Positions 34,448 to 42,977 of a DNA stretch of 64,000 bases are shown here, in pieces. This DNA comes from Paenibacillus solanacearum (lineage in GTDB: Bacteria > Bacillota > Bacilli > Paenibacillales > NBRC-103111). How positions within the stretch are numbered: position 1 is the first letter of the stretch; every line of letters begins with the position of its first letter. The notes beneath the pieces were generated by a model, which worked only from the letters and a program-made list of their open reading frames with translations, was not told where the DNA came from and did no database searches. The stretch is from positions 1 through 64,000 of the forward strand of contig NZ_CAJVAS010000005.1 of the NCBI RefSeq assembly GCF_910593845.1, given 5' to 3'. A program made the translations under genes and the position numbers.

Positions 34448-35008
34448 TTAATCTCCATATATGAAGTTATTTTCAGCATCCGCTAATCGCGGCGCTTTCC
34501 TATCTTTCTCAGAAAGAATAGGCGGGACTTCTAATGGCCAATCAATTCCAATGGTACGATCGTTCCAAATAATACCACGGTCTAGATCTGGAGAATATAT
34601 CTCATCGACCTTATACTGTACCTCCGTATTATCTGCCAAGGTAATAAACCCATGTGCAAAGCCCGACGGAATGAGCAATTGCTTCTTGTTATCTGCACTC
34701 AATTCAATTCCAACCCAGCGGCCGAAGCTCGGACTCCCTTGCCGAATATCTACTGCAACATCGAAGATGACACCTCGCGTACATCGAACGAGCTTCGTTT
34801 GCGGCTTTGGATGCAACTGATAATGCACACCTCGCAAAGTTCCTCTTATAGCCGAAAAAGACTGGTTATCCTGAACAAAATTAAATCCGATTCCGGCTTC
34901 TTTATACTTCTTATCACTGTAAGTTTCCATAAACCAACCACGCTTGTCTCCATATACATCCGGTTCAATAATCTTTACACCCTGTAAAAAGGTTTCGATG
35001 ACATTCAT
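34448..35008 (-). CDS. rmlC: dTDP-4-dehydrorhamnose 3,5-epimerase
   Basis: 186 residues from ATG 35008 (AGGTG upstream; a GTG two codons earlier is the alternative). Cupin fold with the RmlC hallmarks DKRGWFMETYS, the catalytic-His segment GTLRGVHYQ and PSGFAHGFITLADNTEVQYKV (quoted as PSGFAHGF and EVQYKV). It makes the L-configured intermediate for RmlD. Tightly placed between rmlA and rmlD. Confidence 0.94.
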   Translation of the reverse strand: MNVIETFLQGVKIIEPDVYGDKRGWFMETYSDKKYKEAGIGFNFVQDNQSFSAIRGTLRGVHYQLHPKPQTKLVRCTRGVIFDVAVDIRQGSPSFGRWVGIELSADNKKQLLIPSGFAHGFITLADNTEVQYKVDEIYSPDLDRGIIWNDRTIGIDWPLEVPPILSEKDRKAPRLADAENNFIYGD

Positions 35009-35022
35009 AACCACACCTCATG

Positions 35023-35901
35023 CTAATATTTAATATCCCCGTTTGCCACCCTCAGCAGATATTGGCCATATCCGGTTTTCGACGACCGTTTTCCCGATTC
35101 TATTAATTGTTCCTTTCTGATCCATCCATTAATATAAGCGACTTCTTCCGGAGCAGCTATTTTGATTCCTTGATGTTCTTCGACAGTACGTACAAAATTC
35201 GTGGCATCTACCAAACTTTGGTGAGTTCCTGTGTCCAGCCATGTGTATCCGCGACCTAGAAGCTCCACTTCGAGCTCACCCATCAACAAATATTGTTCGT
35301 TAACGCAGGTGATCTCTAATTCACCTCGTTTAGATGGCTTGATATTTTTCGCGATCTCTACAACTCTGTTATCATAAAAGTATAAGCCTGTCACCGCGTA
35401 ATTTGATTTAGGACGAACAGGCTTTTCCTCAATACTTATAACCTTGCCAGTCGCATTGAACTCTACAACGCCGAATCGTTCCGGATCCGGGACATGATAA
35501 CCAAATACGGTAGCCCCCCATTCCTTTTGCGCAGCACGTTGAAGGATTCTTCTCATTCCATTCCCATAATAAATATTGTCACCTAATATCATTGCAACCG
35601 ATTGCTTTTCGATAAATTCTTCTCCGATAAGAAAGGCTTGGGCTAAGCCTTCTGGCTTTGATTGAATTTTATATTGGAGTGAAACCCCAAACTGAGAACC
35701 ATCTCCCAATAAGGCCTCAAAACGCGGTGTATCATCCGGTGTAGATATAACTAATATGTCTCTTATTCCCGCAAGCATTAATGTAGATAAGGGATAATAT
35801 ATCATTGGTTTATCATAAACAGGCAGTAGCTGTTTACTTGTAACCATAGTTAATGGATAAAGGCGGGTCCCACTTCCACCTGCTAAAATTATTCCTTTCA
35901 A
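35023..35901 (-). CDS. rmlA: glucose-1-phosphate thymidylyltransferase
   Basis: 292 residues. Start is a TTG at 35901, after GGAGGG, with no ATG near the conserved N-terminus. [18 protein letters not shown] is the RmlA nucleotide site; [28 protein letters not shown] and the C-terminal [13 protein letters not shown] follow. Commits glucose-1-phosphate to dTDP-rhamnose. First gene of rmlACDB; a promoter with an operator copy lies about 180 bp upstream. Confidence 0.95.
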   Translation of the reverse strand: MKGIILAGGSGTRLYPLTMVTSKQLLPVYDKPMIYYPLSTLMLAGIRDILVISTPDDTPRFEALLGDGSQFGVSLQYKIQSKPEGLAQAFLIGEEFIEKQSVAMILGDNIYYGNGMRRILQRAAQKEWGATVFGYHVPDPERFGVVEFNATGKVISIEEKPVRPKSNYAVTGLYFYDNRVVEIAKNIKPSKRGELEITCVNEQYLLMGELEVELLGRGYTWLDTGTHQSLVDATNFVRTVEEHQGIKIAAPEEVAYINGWIRKEQLIESGKRSSKTGYGQYLLRVANGDIKY

Positions 35902-36067
35902 CCTTGTCCACCCTCCTCTTTATAGAGCCAATACTTTAACTTAATAGACCACATCCCCCTCGGTCCCCCCCTTCGGCAACATGGCTCAATATTTATAGTT
36001 TATCGGATGCCACATACCACACCTTCTCAATGATTTGTAATTCCGAAATCACGTATCTAGCAAACTC

Positions 36068-36096
36068 ATTATACCACTAATGATACAGTTTGTATC
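36068..36096 (-). promoter_or_regulatory. operator and -10 box upstream of rmlA
   Basis: Operator GATACAGTTTGTATC (36082-36096) and, on minus, TATAAT (36073-36068). The operator would overlap the -35 region, whose own match is weak. Between the XRE gene stop (36150) and rmlA. Confidence 0.55.
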
Positions 36097-36149
36097 AGCG
36101 TATTCGAAATAAAACAGGGTCACGTAAATGTCTTGTGCCCTGTCGGCCT

Positions 36150-36377
36150 TCATGCTTTTCCTTGAATCTGAGACCCATCTTCATTTCCTTCAATAACATA
36201 TTCTACACTGACAGAGAAGTATTTGGCCAGCTTCATGAGGGTATCATAATCCGGTTGTCTGCGATCATTCTCATAATGAGAAAGGGCTGCTCGTGTTACT
36301 CCAATTATTCGGGCCAGTTCGCCCTGCGTAATTCTCCGTTGCTCCCGCAGCTCGGAAATTCGCTTCCCCAATTTCAT
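36150..36377 (-). CDS. small XRE-family transcription regulator
   Basis: 75 residues, almost only a helix-turn-helix: KRISELREQRRITQGELARI, then GVTRAALSHYENDRRQPDYD as recognition helix and loop. The same recognition pattern (RA-x-LSHYEN-x-RR-x-PDY) occurs in the XRE protein at 42603, so the two may read the same DNA site, the 15-bp palindrome spread over this locus. No C-terminal dimerisation or sensor domain. It lies between rmlA and a glycosyltransferase gene and is likely co-transcribed. Confidence 0.8.
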   Translation of the reverse strand: MKLGKRISELREQRRITQGELARIIGVTRAALSHYENDRRQPDYDTLMKLAKYFSVSVEYVIEGNEDGSQIQGKA

Positions 36378-36460
36378 TGGTATGAATTCCGTCCTTTCCT
36401 ACACAAGTCCAAACTCCGTCAAGAGGATAGCCTTGTATGATAAGTAAATTTGGTCGCATT

Positions 36461-37618
36461 TCAATTGGCATCTCTCTTCGCATGGTTTGATTTTTTAAAA
36501 TCGACGATCTCCTGTTCGAAGGTCTTGGCCATCATCTGCTTGCTATAACTGCTTTGCACGCTTTTTAACCCAATTTCCGCTTTATGCCTGCGCTCGGTTA
36601 CATCGGCCGCAAGGCGGAGTAAGGCTGCTGCTAAATCCTCGGTATCGCCTTCCCGGCATATCCAGCCTCCCCCAGTTTGACGGATCAGTTTGGGAATCTC
36701 ACCGCTATCGCTGCCTAGTACGGGAACTCCGCACGCCATCGACTCGATAATGACCCTGCCGAACTGTTCTTTCCAGTTTGGCTTTGTCAGCGAGGGCAGC
36801 ACCAGGATATCCAGCGTGTTCATCCATTGATGAACCTCATTATGTTTTATTTGATCGGCGATCCAAACATGCTCTGGAAACTGCGCCTGCGTCTTGCGCA
36901 CCTCTTCCATCAAATCACCGTTGCCAACGAAGACAAACTTCATTCGAGCATCATCAAGCATTTTAACCGCTTCCAACAAGTGCCGAACCCCCTTCTCCTC
37001 CACGAAACGACCCACATAACCGACCACGAAATGGTCTTCCGCTCCAATGAGCTTCCGGATTGTAGCTCTTTCAATTGCCGAAGGTTGGAACTGCCTTGTA
37101 TCCACTCCAAGTGGGAACGGAAAAAGAGCTCCCTGGTACCGCTTTTGTCTCAAGACACTGCCTACTTCGCTGCTAACTACAGCAGCTGCATCGGTACGGG
37201 ATAATACATACCGTTCCATCCAACGAAATGGCGGGGGATACTGTTTATTAATATTTTGTGCTGAGTAGATCATCCGCATCATCGGTAAATTTCGGGAGGC
37301 ATAGAACGCCTGCCAAGCGCTTAAAGCGTAAGGCTCTTCCTCCACAAAGAGCACATCGGGACGAAATTTGACAATCAGCGGTCGCATATCGGATTGATAA
37401 TAATGGAGCGGAATACTTTCCGGAAATCCTACTTTTCGTGTCTCGATCCCCCCTTGAAACCCGGCCCACCGATTGACCTGAATAGCCCCATTAGAGTAAC
37501 CTGTACGAAAATTTGCCGGCAAAATGAGCTGTACTTGATGCCCTAAAGCTTCGAGCTCTGCATAAAACTGCTGATTCACATCCGTTACGCACGGATGACT
37601 AACCGCCAATATTCTCAT
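36461..37618 (-). CDS. GT4 glycosyltransferase
   Basis: 385 residues from ATG 37618, 9 nt after GAAGGG; the ATG three codons upstream is too near that site. Donor site has VGYVGRFVEEKGVRHLLEAV and EQFGRVIIESMACGVPVLGS with GEIPKLI, a typical GT4 pattern. The N-terminal part (LAVSHPCVTDVNQQFYAEL) resembles enzymes of capsule loci. EPS repeat-unit assembly, sugar unknown. Confidence 0.8.
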   Translation of the reverse strand: MRILAVSHPCVTDVNQQFYAELEALGHQVQLILPANFRTGYSNGAIQVNRWAGFQGGIETRKVGFPESIPLHYYQSDMRPLIVKFRPDVLFVEEEPYALSAWQAFYASRNLPMMRMIYSAQNINKQYPPPFRWMERYVLSRTDAAAVVSSEVGSVLRQKRYQGALFPFPLGVDTRQFQPSAIERATIRKLIGAEDHFVVGYVGRFVEEKGVRHLLEAVKMLDDARMKFVFVGNGDLMEEVRKTQAQFPEHVWIADQIKHNEVHQWMNTLDILVLPSLTKPNWKEQFGRVIIESMACGVPVLGSDSGEIPKLIRQTGGGWICREGDTEDLAAALLRLAADVTERRHKAEIGLKSVQSSYSKQMMAKTFEQEIVDFKKSNHAKRDAN

Positions 37619-37680
37619 ACGATCCATCCCTTCTTTCTAACCTTGCTTATTTCTTCAGTTGCGGGCACAGTTACTTTCGC

Positions 37681-38859
37681 TCAAATACGCACCACGATAC
37701 CCCTTTCTTTATGTCGTTGCTCGCTCAGATCGTAATGCCCCAATAACTCCCGGTACATGTTATCCCATGTCAATTCTTCGACCTGTATCCTTGCCCGTTT
37801 CCCATAGACGCGATAGCGTTCCATATCGCTTAATACATCTATTAGTGTCGAAGCGATTTCATCGGCATTGCGGTTTACAAGAAGCCCATTTACGTGATGA
37901 GTAATTAAATCTTCTACCCCTCCAACCTTAGTGGAAACAACCACCAGACCTGCCGCAGCGGCTTCGTGCACTACCAATGAGAACGTTTCATAACTCGATG
38001 GAAATACGAAGATGTCGCTCATCCCAAACCAATGATGAGGTTCTGGCTGTTTGCCGGCAAATCGGACACGTCCTTGAAATTCCGGAGAAACCAACTTTTG
38101 ATACGCCTCCTGATCTCCTTTGCCGACAACAAGCAAGTACAGACCCGGAATGCGGCCCGCGATCTGATTAAACGCCTTTATGGCCAAATCTAGTCCTTTC
38201 AGCGGCCAATCCCCGCCCATAAATAGAAGAACCGTTCCTTCCTCCGAAACTCCATATTGCTTTCGAAGATCTTTCTTGGCACCGGCGTTATGAGGAATGA
38301 ATTTTTGAATATTTACGCCGTTCGGAAGATGGCCTACCTGCTCGTACGTATACGGAAAGTCTTCCAATATTTCTTTCCGAACCCGATTGGAAACTGCGAG
38401 CAACTTTCGGGTCCGGCTTGGACGATAAACGATGCGCTCCATCGTACGAGCAATAAACGATGCCGCTCTGCTATTTAACTTTCGCAGTCGTGATACTTCG
38501 CCCTTCGCCCGCGAATCCCCGGTTGCTTTCAAGTAACCGGAGTGGCAAAAATGTACGGTTGAAAAATCCGCCCGATTGAATACAATTGCACCTGTCGTAT
38601 GAAGAATGTGCCGCTTGACGAACAAAAGCCTTAGACTAGCCAGAATAGCAAACAAAATCATTTTTACAGGAACCGGCCTTGTTACAACGGGTATTTTGAT
38701 AAATGTGATGCCTTCCGGATTTGTTATATTCAGGGTGGAGGCGACCACCGTTACCTGGTAGTCTTCCTTAAGACGCATAATCATTTCATTGAGGTGAACT
38801 TCCATTCCACCCAATCCCCCTGCGTCATGAGCAACGATAGCAATGGTTTTTTTTTTCAT
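37681..38859 (-). CDS. GT4 glycosyltransferase
   Basis: 392 residues from ATG 38859 (AAGGAGC upstream); the frame is open to 38907. GGLGGMEVHLNEMIMRL is a GT4 acceptor start; the donor part has LLFMGGDWPLKGLDLAIKAF and SYETFSLVVHEAAAAGLVVV with GGVEDLI. A 15-bp operator copy is 33 bp upstream of the start. EPS assembly. Confidence 0.8.
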   Translation of the reverse strand: MKKKTIAIVAHDAGGLGGMEVHLNEMIMRLKEDYQVTVVASTLNITNPEGITFIKIPVVTRPVPVKMILFAILASLRLLFVKRHILHTTGAIVFNRADFSTVHFCHSGYLKATGDSRAKGEVSRLRKLNSRAASFIARTMERIVYRPSRTRKLLAVSNRVRKEILEDFPYTYEQVGHLPNGVNIQKFIPHNAGAKKDLRKQYGVSEEGTVLLFMGGDWPLKGLDLAIKAFNQIAGRIPGLYLLVVGKGDQEAYQKLVSPEFQGRVRFAGKQPEPHHWFGMSDIFVFPSSYETFSLVVHEAAAAGLVVVSTKVGGVEDLITHHVNGLLVNRNADEIASTLIDVLSDMERYRVYGKRARIQVEELTWDNMYRELLGHYDLSEQRHKERGIVVRI

Positions 38860-38891
38860 TTCACAGCTCCTTCTAAGCTGACGATTTATCA

Positions 38892-38930
38892 ATACAATTT
38901 GTATCAATACGAGCGAATGGGTGCTTAGTC
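38892..38930 (-). promoter_or_regulatory. operator upstream of GT4 gene 37681-38859
   Basis: AATACAATTTGTATC (38892-38906). On minus a TTGACT (near 38931-38926), 17 bp and TATTGA precede and overlap it, so the operator would cover the -10 box and start point. Confidence 0.5.
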
Positions 38931-38962
38931 AATAGTCTTTTGGCATCTTTCGTATGTCTTGC

Positions 38963-39643
38963 TTAATATGCATCTTTAGATTTCAACATAACGATAATGG
39001 TCTTTAATATAATCTTGATGTCCATAAGAAGCGTTCGCTCCATTATATATTTCAAATCCATCTCTACCATTTCGCGGAATCCGACGTTGCTCCTGCCGCT
39101 AACCTGCCATATGCCGGTGCATCCCGGTGTAACTAACAAACGAAGCTTATCATATTCCGAATATTCGTGTACTTCCCGAGGAAGTGGAGGCCTCGGCCCA
39201 ACGAGGCTCATCTCGCCATTTAATACGTTCCACAATTGTGGAAGTTCATCGATGCTCGTCTTCCGAATCCAGCGTCCGACCCGGGTTATACGGGGATCGT
39301 TTTTGATCTTGAACATCGCCCCTGCAATTTCATTTTGTTCTAGGAGGCTTGGCAACAACTGTTCAGCGTTGTTCACCATGGAACGGAATTTATACATCCC
39401 GAATGGTTTTCCGTTTTTTCCAACGCGTGTCTGTTTGAAAAAAATCGGCCCTCTCGGATCTTCCAGCTTTATTAAACATCCGATAATAAATAAAAAAGGC
39501 AGCAACAAAATAATTCCTATCCCGGCGCCGATTACGTCCATCATTCTTTTCACTATTAAGTAGCGGACTTGCAAATCAGCGTAATGCAGAGGGTAAATAG
39601 ACACGTTATCCATGCTTCCCACGTTACTATCCGACGAACTCAT
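38963..39643 (-). CDS. initiating sugar transferase (polyprenol-phosphate sugar-1-phosphate transferase)
   Basis: 226 residues from ATG 39643 (AAGGAGTG upstream). One membrane segment (about 37-58) precedes the catalytic domain of the WcaJ/WbaP family: KRMMDVIGAG, LIKLEDPRGPIFFKQTRVGKNG (quoted as LEDPRGPIFF and RVGKNG), YKFRSMV, RKTSIDELPQLWNVLNGEMS and LVGPRPPL, then TPGCTGIWQVSGR. It loads the first sugar phosphate onto undecaprenyl phosphate to start each repeat unit. The only such enzyme in the window, so it serves the whole EPS locus. Confidence 0.92.
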   Translation of the reverse strand: MSSSDSNVGSMDNVSIYPLHYADLQVRYLIVKRMMDVIGAGIGIILLLPFLFIIGCLIKLEDPRGPIFFKQTRVGKNGKPFGMYKFRSMVNNAEQLLPSLLEQNEIAGAMFKIKNDPRITRVGRWIRKTSIDELPQLWNVLNGEMSLVGPRPPLPREVHEYSEYDKLRLLVTPGCTGIWQVSGRSNVGFREMVEMDLKYIMERTLLMDIKIILKTIIVMLKSKDAY

Positions 39644-39741
39644 AGCTTGAATGCACTCCTTTAGGTGTAAATAGATCACAAAAAATAATACAAATTATCG
39701 CAATCCGAATGAATCATTTCATGACGAGCATCGCTTTTCCC

Positions 39742-40224
39742 TCATTGCTTGTATTTCGCCATAAAATTCTTAAAAGCTTCTTTTGATTGTTCCCCTTCCA
39801 GTCGTTCAACTTCTATGCCTGCTTTGTAATAAATAACCGTGGGAGTACCTCTGATTTTGTAATGTTCCCATCCATCCTTAAATTCGTCTAGATTGAATTG
39901 TCTTAACGTCACATTCATTTCTTTGGCCAGCGGCATAAGAATCGGTGATGTAGCCCTGCAATGCGGGCAAGTCGAACCAAAATAATAAAGAAAAAAATTT
40001 TCTTTATTCGCAATTTTCTGGTCAAGCTCCACAGGCAAAATAATGTTCTGATAGTTCGGGTCATCAAGCAATTTCAACGACTCCGGGTTTAAATTCTCCG
40101 GGGATATTCCGTATACGTTGTTTGCATATTTCGCATATTTCGCTTGGGTCGTGTGCTGATTGATGAGATATCCGCTAATGAACAGAACGACAATAATTGA
40201 GAAATAGATAGCTAATTTTCTCAT
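39742..40224 (-). CDS. membrane-anchored thioredoxin-like protein
   Basis: 160 residues from ATG 40224 (GAGGGAG upstream). One N-terminal membrane anchor (about 5-25) leads to an extracytoplasmic thioredoxin fold with the active site STCPHC (about 85-90) and the cis-Pro in RGTPTVIYYK. CPHC suggests an oxidising, DsbA-like or reducing role on exported disulfides. Interesting beside EPS and a peptide with two conserved Cys, but any link is speculative. Operator and promoter just upstream. Confidence 0.8.
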   Translation of the reverse strand: MRKLAIYFSIIVVLFISGYLINQHTTQAKYAKYANNVYGISPENLNPESLKLLDDPNYQNIILPVELDQKIANKENFFLYYFGSTCPHCRATSPILMPLAKEMNVTLRQFNLDEFKDGWEHYKIRGTPTVIYYKAGIEVERLEGEQSKEAFKNFMAKYKQ

Positions 40225-40398
40225 GATCTCCCTCACTTCAATGGTCCCATTAATTTAACGTTGCAGTATTAAACAGTATTTAAACGAATATTTTAGCTTT
40301 ACGCGTCCTTGAACGAATGCATATTGTAATACGCAAACAGACGCAAATATCGCGCCCTCCTTCAGCAAAAAAAATAGCGGCCATTCCTTCTACCTTCA

Positions 40399-40427
40399 AA
40401 TTTACGATACAATACGTATCATGTCAA
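40399..40427 (-). promoter_or_regulatory. promoter with operator in the spacer
   Basis: On minus, TTGACA (40427-40422), 17 bp and TAAATT (40404-40399); operator GATACAATACGTATC (40406-40420) fills the spacer exactly. Upstream of the thioredoxin-like gene and possibly of EPS block B. Confidence 0.65.
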
Positions 40428-41022
40428 TGATTTTAACTACAAAACAGTATATTCCCGAAGGGTTCGGATCGATTGACGGTCGCCATCCGGTAATTTTCAG
40501 ACAGGCCTTTCAACAAGCGATTTATGACGCGCCTTGATCGGATGCTTCCTAAGCGGTGGGGTATCCAGACTAGACCGCATTGATTATGGCATAAGAGTGA
40601 CCGTCATATTCAACGGAGACGGGTGACCAAATTATTAGCAGAATCTATATCCTTACCATATAATTGTTCCCGGAGTGAGCTTCAACGTCGGCAATTACTT
40701 GGAACACCACATAAATTCAGAAATTAAACGATAGCGGGCATCCGATCATTAGCAAAAAATTAACGAACTCTTCACCGCAATAGCGATCGTTGAAGGCCCC
40801 CTCCCTTCACCGCTCATCGGATCGATCGTATCCTTAATTGTCATTGTGCCATGACGCACGTATTGTATAGGTGGAGCATTAGCGAGCGTTTCGCATCGAA
40901 ATCCTAATCCCGCCACCCGACTGAACCGAGGAAGTCGTTTCGGAAGCGCAACCCTACGGACCTGGACTGGGAGACATTGATTCGTCCGACGGCCGGGATG
41001 CGCTCCTAACCTTCCCTCAAAC
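40428..41022. other. intergenic region, no supported gene
   Basis: About 600 bp without a frame that has both a ribosome binding site and recognisable sequence. The 40749-41039 minus frame overlaps the sinR terminator and is judged chance. Its base use looks coding-like in pieces, so it may be decayed sequence. Confidence 0.35.
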
Positions 41023-41068
41023 AATAAGCTGACCCCCAAGCATTCCTTCTCCCAGGGGTCAGCTTATA
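41023..41068 (-). terminator. sinR terminator
   Basis: ATAAGCTGACCCC pairs perfectly with GGGGTCAGCTTAT around an 18-nt loop, starting 11 bp after the sinR stop. The T-tract is short, so efficiency is uncertain. Confidence 0.65.
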
Positions 41069-41078
41069 TTATGTTCAT

Positions 41079-41420
41079 TTACATTTGCTGCTGCATCGTG
41101 GCGGCATTGGCCGAATAATGTTCAACGAACTGCTTGACCATATCAATACTGATCCCTTGACGCTTGAATTCGCGGGACAAATGAATCCACTCTCGCTCCG
41201 AAGGGGTCAATTCCTCCGGCAAATCGTCCTTGATTAACGCCTCGACCTTCACCCCCAGCACCTCCGAAATTTTCCGGATAAATTCAAACGAGGGGTTGCT
41301 TTGAATATTGCGTTCGATGGAACTGAGGTACGATTTGGCAACGCCGGCTCTTCGGGCGAGCTCATTGAGAGAAAGTCTCTTTTGTTTACGGTACGTTTGG
41401 ATCCGCTTTCCAATCATCAT
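41079..41420 (-). CDS. sinR: SinR-type biofilm/EPS repressor
   Basis: 113 residues from ATG 41420 (AGAGG upstream; ATG 41417 possible). The XRE DNA-binding part reads MIGKRIQTYRKQKRLSLNEL and GVAKSYLSSIERN, nearly the same as Bacillus SinR. The C-terminal part (EREWIHLSREFKRQGISIDM onward) matches SinR's own helical dimerisation domain. In Bacillus SinR represses EPS and matrix genes; no sinI antagonist gene is seen nearby. Upstream is a copy of the 15-bp palindrome, so it is in the same network, as regulator or target. Confidence 0.88.
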   Translation of the reverse strand: MMIGKRIQTYRKQKRLSLNELARRAGVAKSYLSSIERNIQSNPSFEFIRKISEVLGVKVEALIKDDLPEELTPSEREWIHLSREFKRQGISIDMVKQFVEHYSANAATMQQQM

Positions 41421-41494
41421 GCGCGATAACCTCTCTTTTCGATTTGGGCATGGAGTGTAACGCTTTATAAAGAACATGAACTTATATTTTTTTC

Positions 41495-41509
41495 GAAACA
41501 TTATGTATC
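41495..41509 (-). promoter_or_regulatory. operator upstream of sinR
   Basis: GAAACATTATGTATC, two mismatches to GATACA-N3-YGTATC counted in the left arm, 75 bp before the sinR start. On minus it follows TTGATT. Confidence 0.45.
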
Positions 41510-41550
41510 AATCAAGCGATAAAAAAGCGCTTTCTTTTCTGAGGCTTAGG

Positions 41551-41724
41551 TTAACGCAAGTCATCGGAAGAATCGTCGGACCGGTCGGACCGGGACGGAT
41601 CGTTTCGGTTGGGAGACAAAAAATGATCGAGTGAATTGTATTTATTCGCTTGAATATTCAATTGCGCAAATATTTTTTGGATATCGAGCTGAATTTTACT
41701 TTGATTGTCATTCGAAATGGTCAT
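41551..41724 (-). CDS. small hypothetical protein, 57 aa
   Basis: 57 residues starting MTISNDNQSKIQLD. A helical N-terminal half (IQKIFAQLNIQANKYNSLDH) is followed by a Ser/Asp/Arg-rich tail. The ribosome binding site is weak (GGGGGCC), but the frame follows a good operator copy at 41800-41814 and lies in step with its minus-strand neighbours. Unknown function; a SinI-like antagonist was considered, but the sequence does not match. Confidence 0.45.
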   Translation of the reverse strand: MTISNDNQSKIQLDIQKIFAQLNIQANKYNSLDHFLSPNRNDPSRSDRSDDSSDDLR

Positions 41725-41799
41725 GTATCGAGGCCCCCAGTAAAGGTCTTTTAACTAACAATCTAGTTTCCGTGTTGCGATTCTATCATTAACTTTATG

Positions 41800-41814
41800 A
41801 TACATAATGTATCC
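41800..41814 (-). promoter_or_regulatory. operator upstream of the 57-aa gene
   Basis: GATACATAATGTATC, a full match to the consensus. On minus TAAAGT follows one base after it, placed as a -10 box. Confidence 0.6.
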
Positions 41815-41947
41815 TGTCAATTGTATTTTTCCCATTTTTTCCGTTTTTTTTATTTATTTTTACTTAATTTTACTTTAGCTTTAACGAAGCGAATGAATGT
41901 TCTTAGACATCGGGGGCGATGATTGTCGTATAACGAAGTCCATTCCG

Positions 41948-42388
41948 CTAGGTTAAAAAATTGATTCTCGGTCGACAATAATAAAGAGATCCATAGCTGC
42001 TATGTTTGCGGGATAACACCGGATCGGACCGTTTGAGCAGCTCATTGACCGTATAATAGAGCAGCGTGCGCGCTCTATCCGTCATGCCGATCTTGACGCC
42101 GTATGTATAATCGCCTTGACCGGTCTGCCGGCTCTGTATGCTTCCGTGGAACGCGACAAAAGTTCCGTCCATCTCGATACGAAATAGCAAACGATATCGG
42201 GAGGAAAGCGGAAGTTCTAGCTGCGAGCGGAATGTCAATAGATCGCGATCCAGGCATTCCCATTCGACAAGAGCGGGCTTGGACATTTTACGGTTGTCGT
42301 CGGGAAGCTCGATGAACATCTTGCATGCGTACCCGGATACCTGCTTAAGTACCAGGATTTGTTCGGGTGATATTAAATATTGTTTCAT
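41948..42388 (-). CDS. PilZ-like protein, possibly c-di-GMP related
   Basis: 146 residues from ATG 42388 (GGGAAGA upstream; an ATG at 42403 is the alternative). The beta-rich middle part, YRLLFRIEMDGTFVAFHGSI with a YGVKIGMTD strand, has the shape of a PilZ barrel, but the RxxxR and D/NxSxxG binding residues are not visible. So it may be a non-binding relative or another fold. It lies in the EPS regulatory region and has an operator copy at 42435, which fits a role in matrix control. Confidence 0.5.
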   Translation of the reverse strand: MKQYLISPEQILVLKQVSGYACKMFIELPDDNRKMSKPALVEWECLDRDLLTFRSQLELPLSSRYRLLFRIEMDGTFVAFHGSIQSRQTGQGDYTYGVKIGMTDRARTLLYYTVNELLKRSDPVLSRKHSSYGSLYYCRPRINFLT

Positions 42389-42434
42389 TTGACATCTTCC
42401 CATAAATCAATTTTTTAGGTAAAATAAAACCAAA

Positions 42435-42449
42435 GATACATAATGTAAA
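42435..42449 (-). promoter_or_regulatory. operator upstream of the PilZ-like gene
   Basis: GATACATAATGTAAA; left arm exact, right arm with two mismatches. On minus TTGACT and TATCTT flank it with 16-bp spacing. Confidence 0.45.
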
Positions 42450-42485
42450 TTTAAAGTCAATTCTGCACGGTGAACATCGAAATAA

Positions 42486-42500
42486 GATACATTTCGTATC
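42486..42500 (+). promoter_or_regulatory. operator upstream of the XRE gene
   Basis: GATACATTTCGTATC, full consensus, 103 bp before the ATG at 42603. A weaker half-similar site (TACATATGTATG) follows near 42569. Suggests autoregulation. Confidence 0.55.
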
Positions 42501-42602
42501 CGAAACTGCATGTTTTTGCATTCTTTTTCAGGCTGTCTGTTTTGTAATATACAGTGAACATTTCAGGCTACATATGTATGGTCTTAACGGAGGTACGATA
42601 AC

Positions 42603-42977
42603 ATGAATTATGGGGAGCGGATTGCTTCTTTAAGAGAGAAACTATCGATGACACAAGAGGATTTGTCTAACAAACTCGGTATTAGCCGTGCTTCGTTATC
42701 GCATTACGAGAATAACCGAAGAGCGCCGGACTACGAGACGATTGTTAAGATTGCAAATCTATTTCATGTGTCAATTGATTATCTGATCGGCAGAACAGAA
42801 GATCCGCATATGGTACTCGATGAAGAAGTACGCGAATTTGTGGATAGTCTGGAGCTGTCCGACGAGAAAATTATGGAAAAGTTTTCGTTGATGATTGACG
42901 GTAAGAAGCTTAGCGTCGAAGAGGCCAAGCGTTTCATCGCGTTCGTCCGGGCTGAGCGTTCCATTAATAAAAATTAA
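42603..42977 (+). CDS. XRE-family regulator with C-terminal helical part
   Basis: 124 residues, ATG after GGAGG. Helix-turn-helix ERIASLREKLSMTQEDLSNK with recognition segment GISRASLSHYENNRRAPDYE; then VSIDYLIGRTEDP and a helical tail (EEVREFVDSLELSDEKIMEK to the end) that could dimerise or sense a signal. The recognition segment is nearly the same as in the 75-aa XRE protein at 36150. It is the best candidate for the protein that binds the 15-bp palindrome; its own gene has such sites on both sides. Confidence 0.85.
   Translation: MNYGERIASLREKLSMTQEDLSNKLGISRASLSHYENNRRAPDYETIVKIANLFHVSIDYLIGRTEDPHMVLDEEVREFVDSLELSDEKIMEKFSLMIDGKKLSVEEAKRFIAFVRAERSINKN

Noticed and set aside
40749-41039. 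Minus-strand ORF of 96 codons after sinR
   Set aside because: Starts within the sinR terminator hairpin, has no ribosome binding site and no recognisable sequence.
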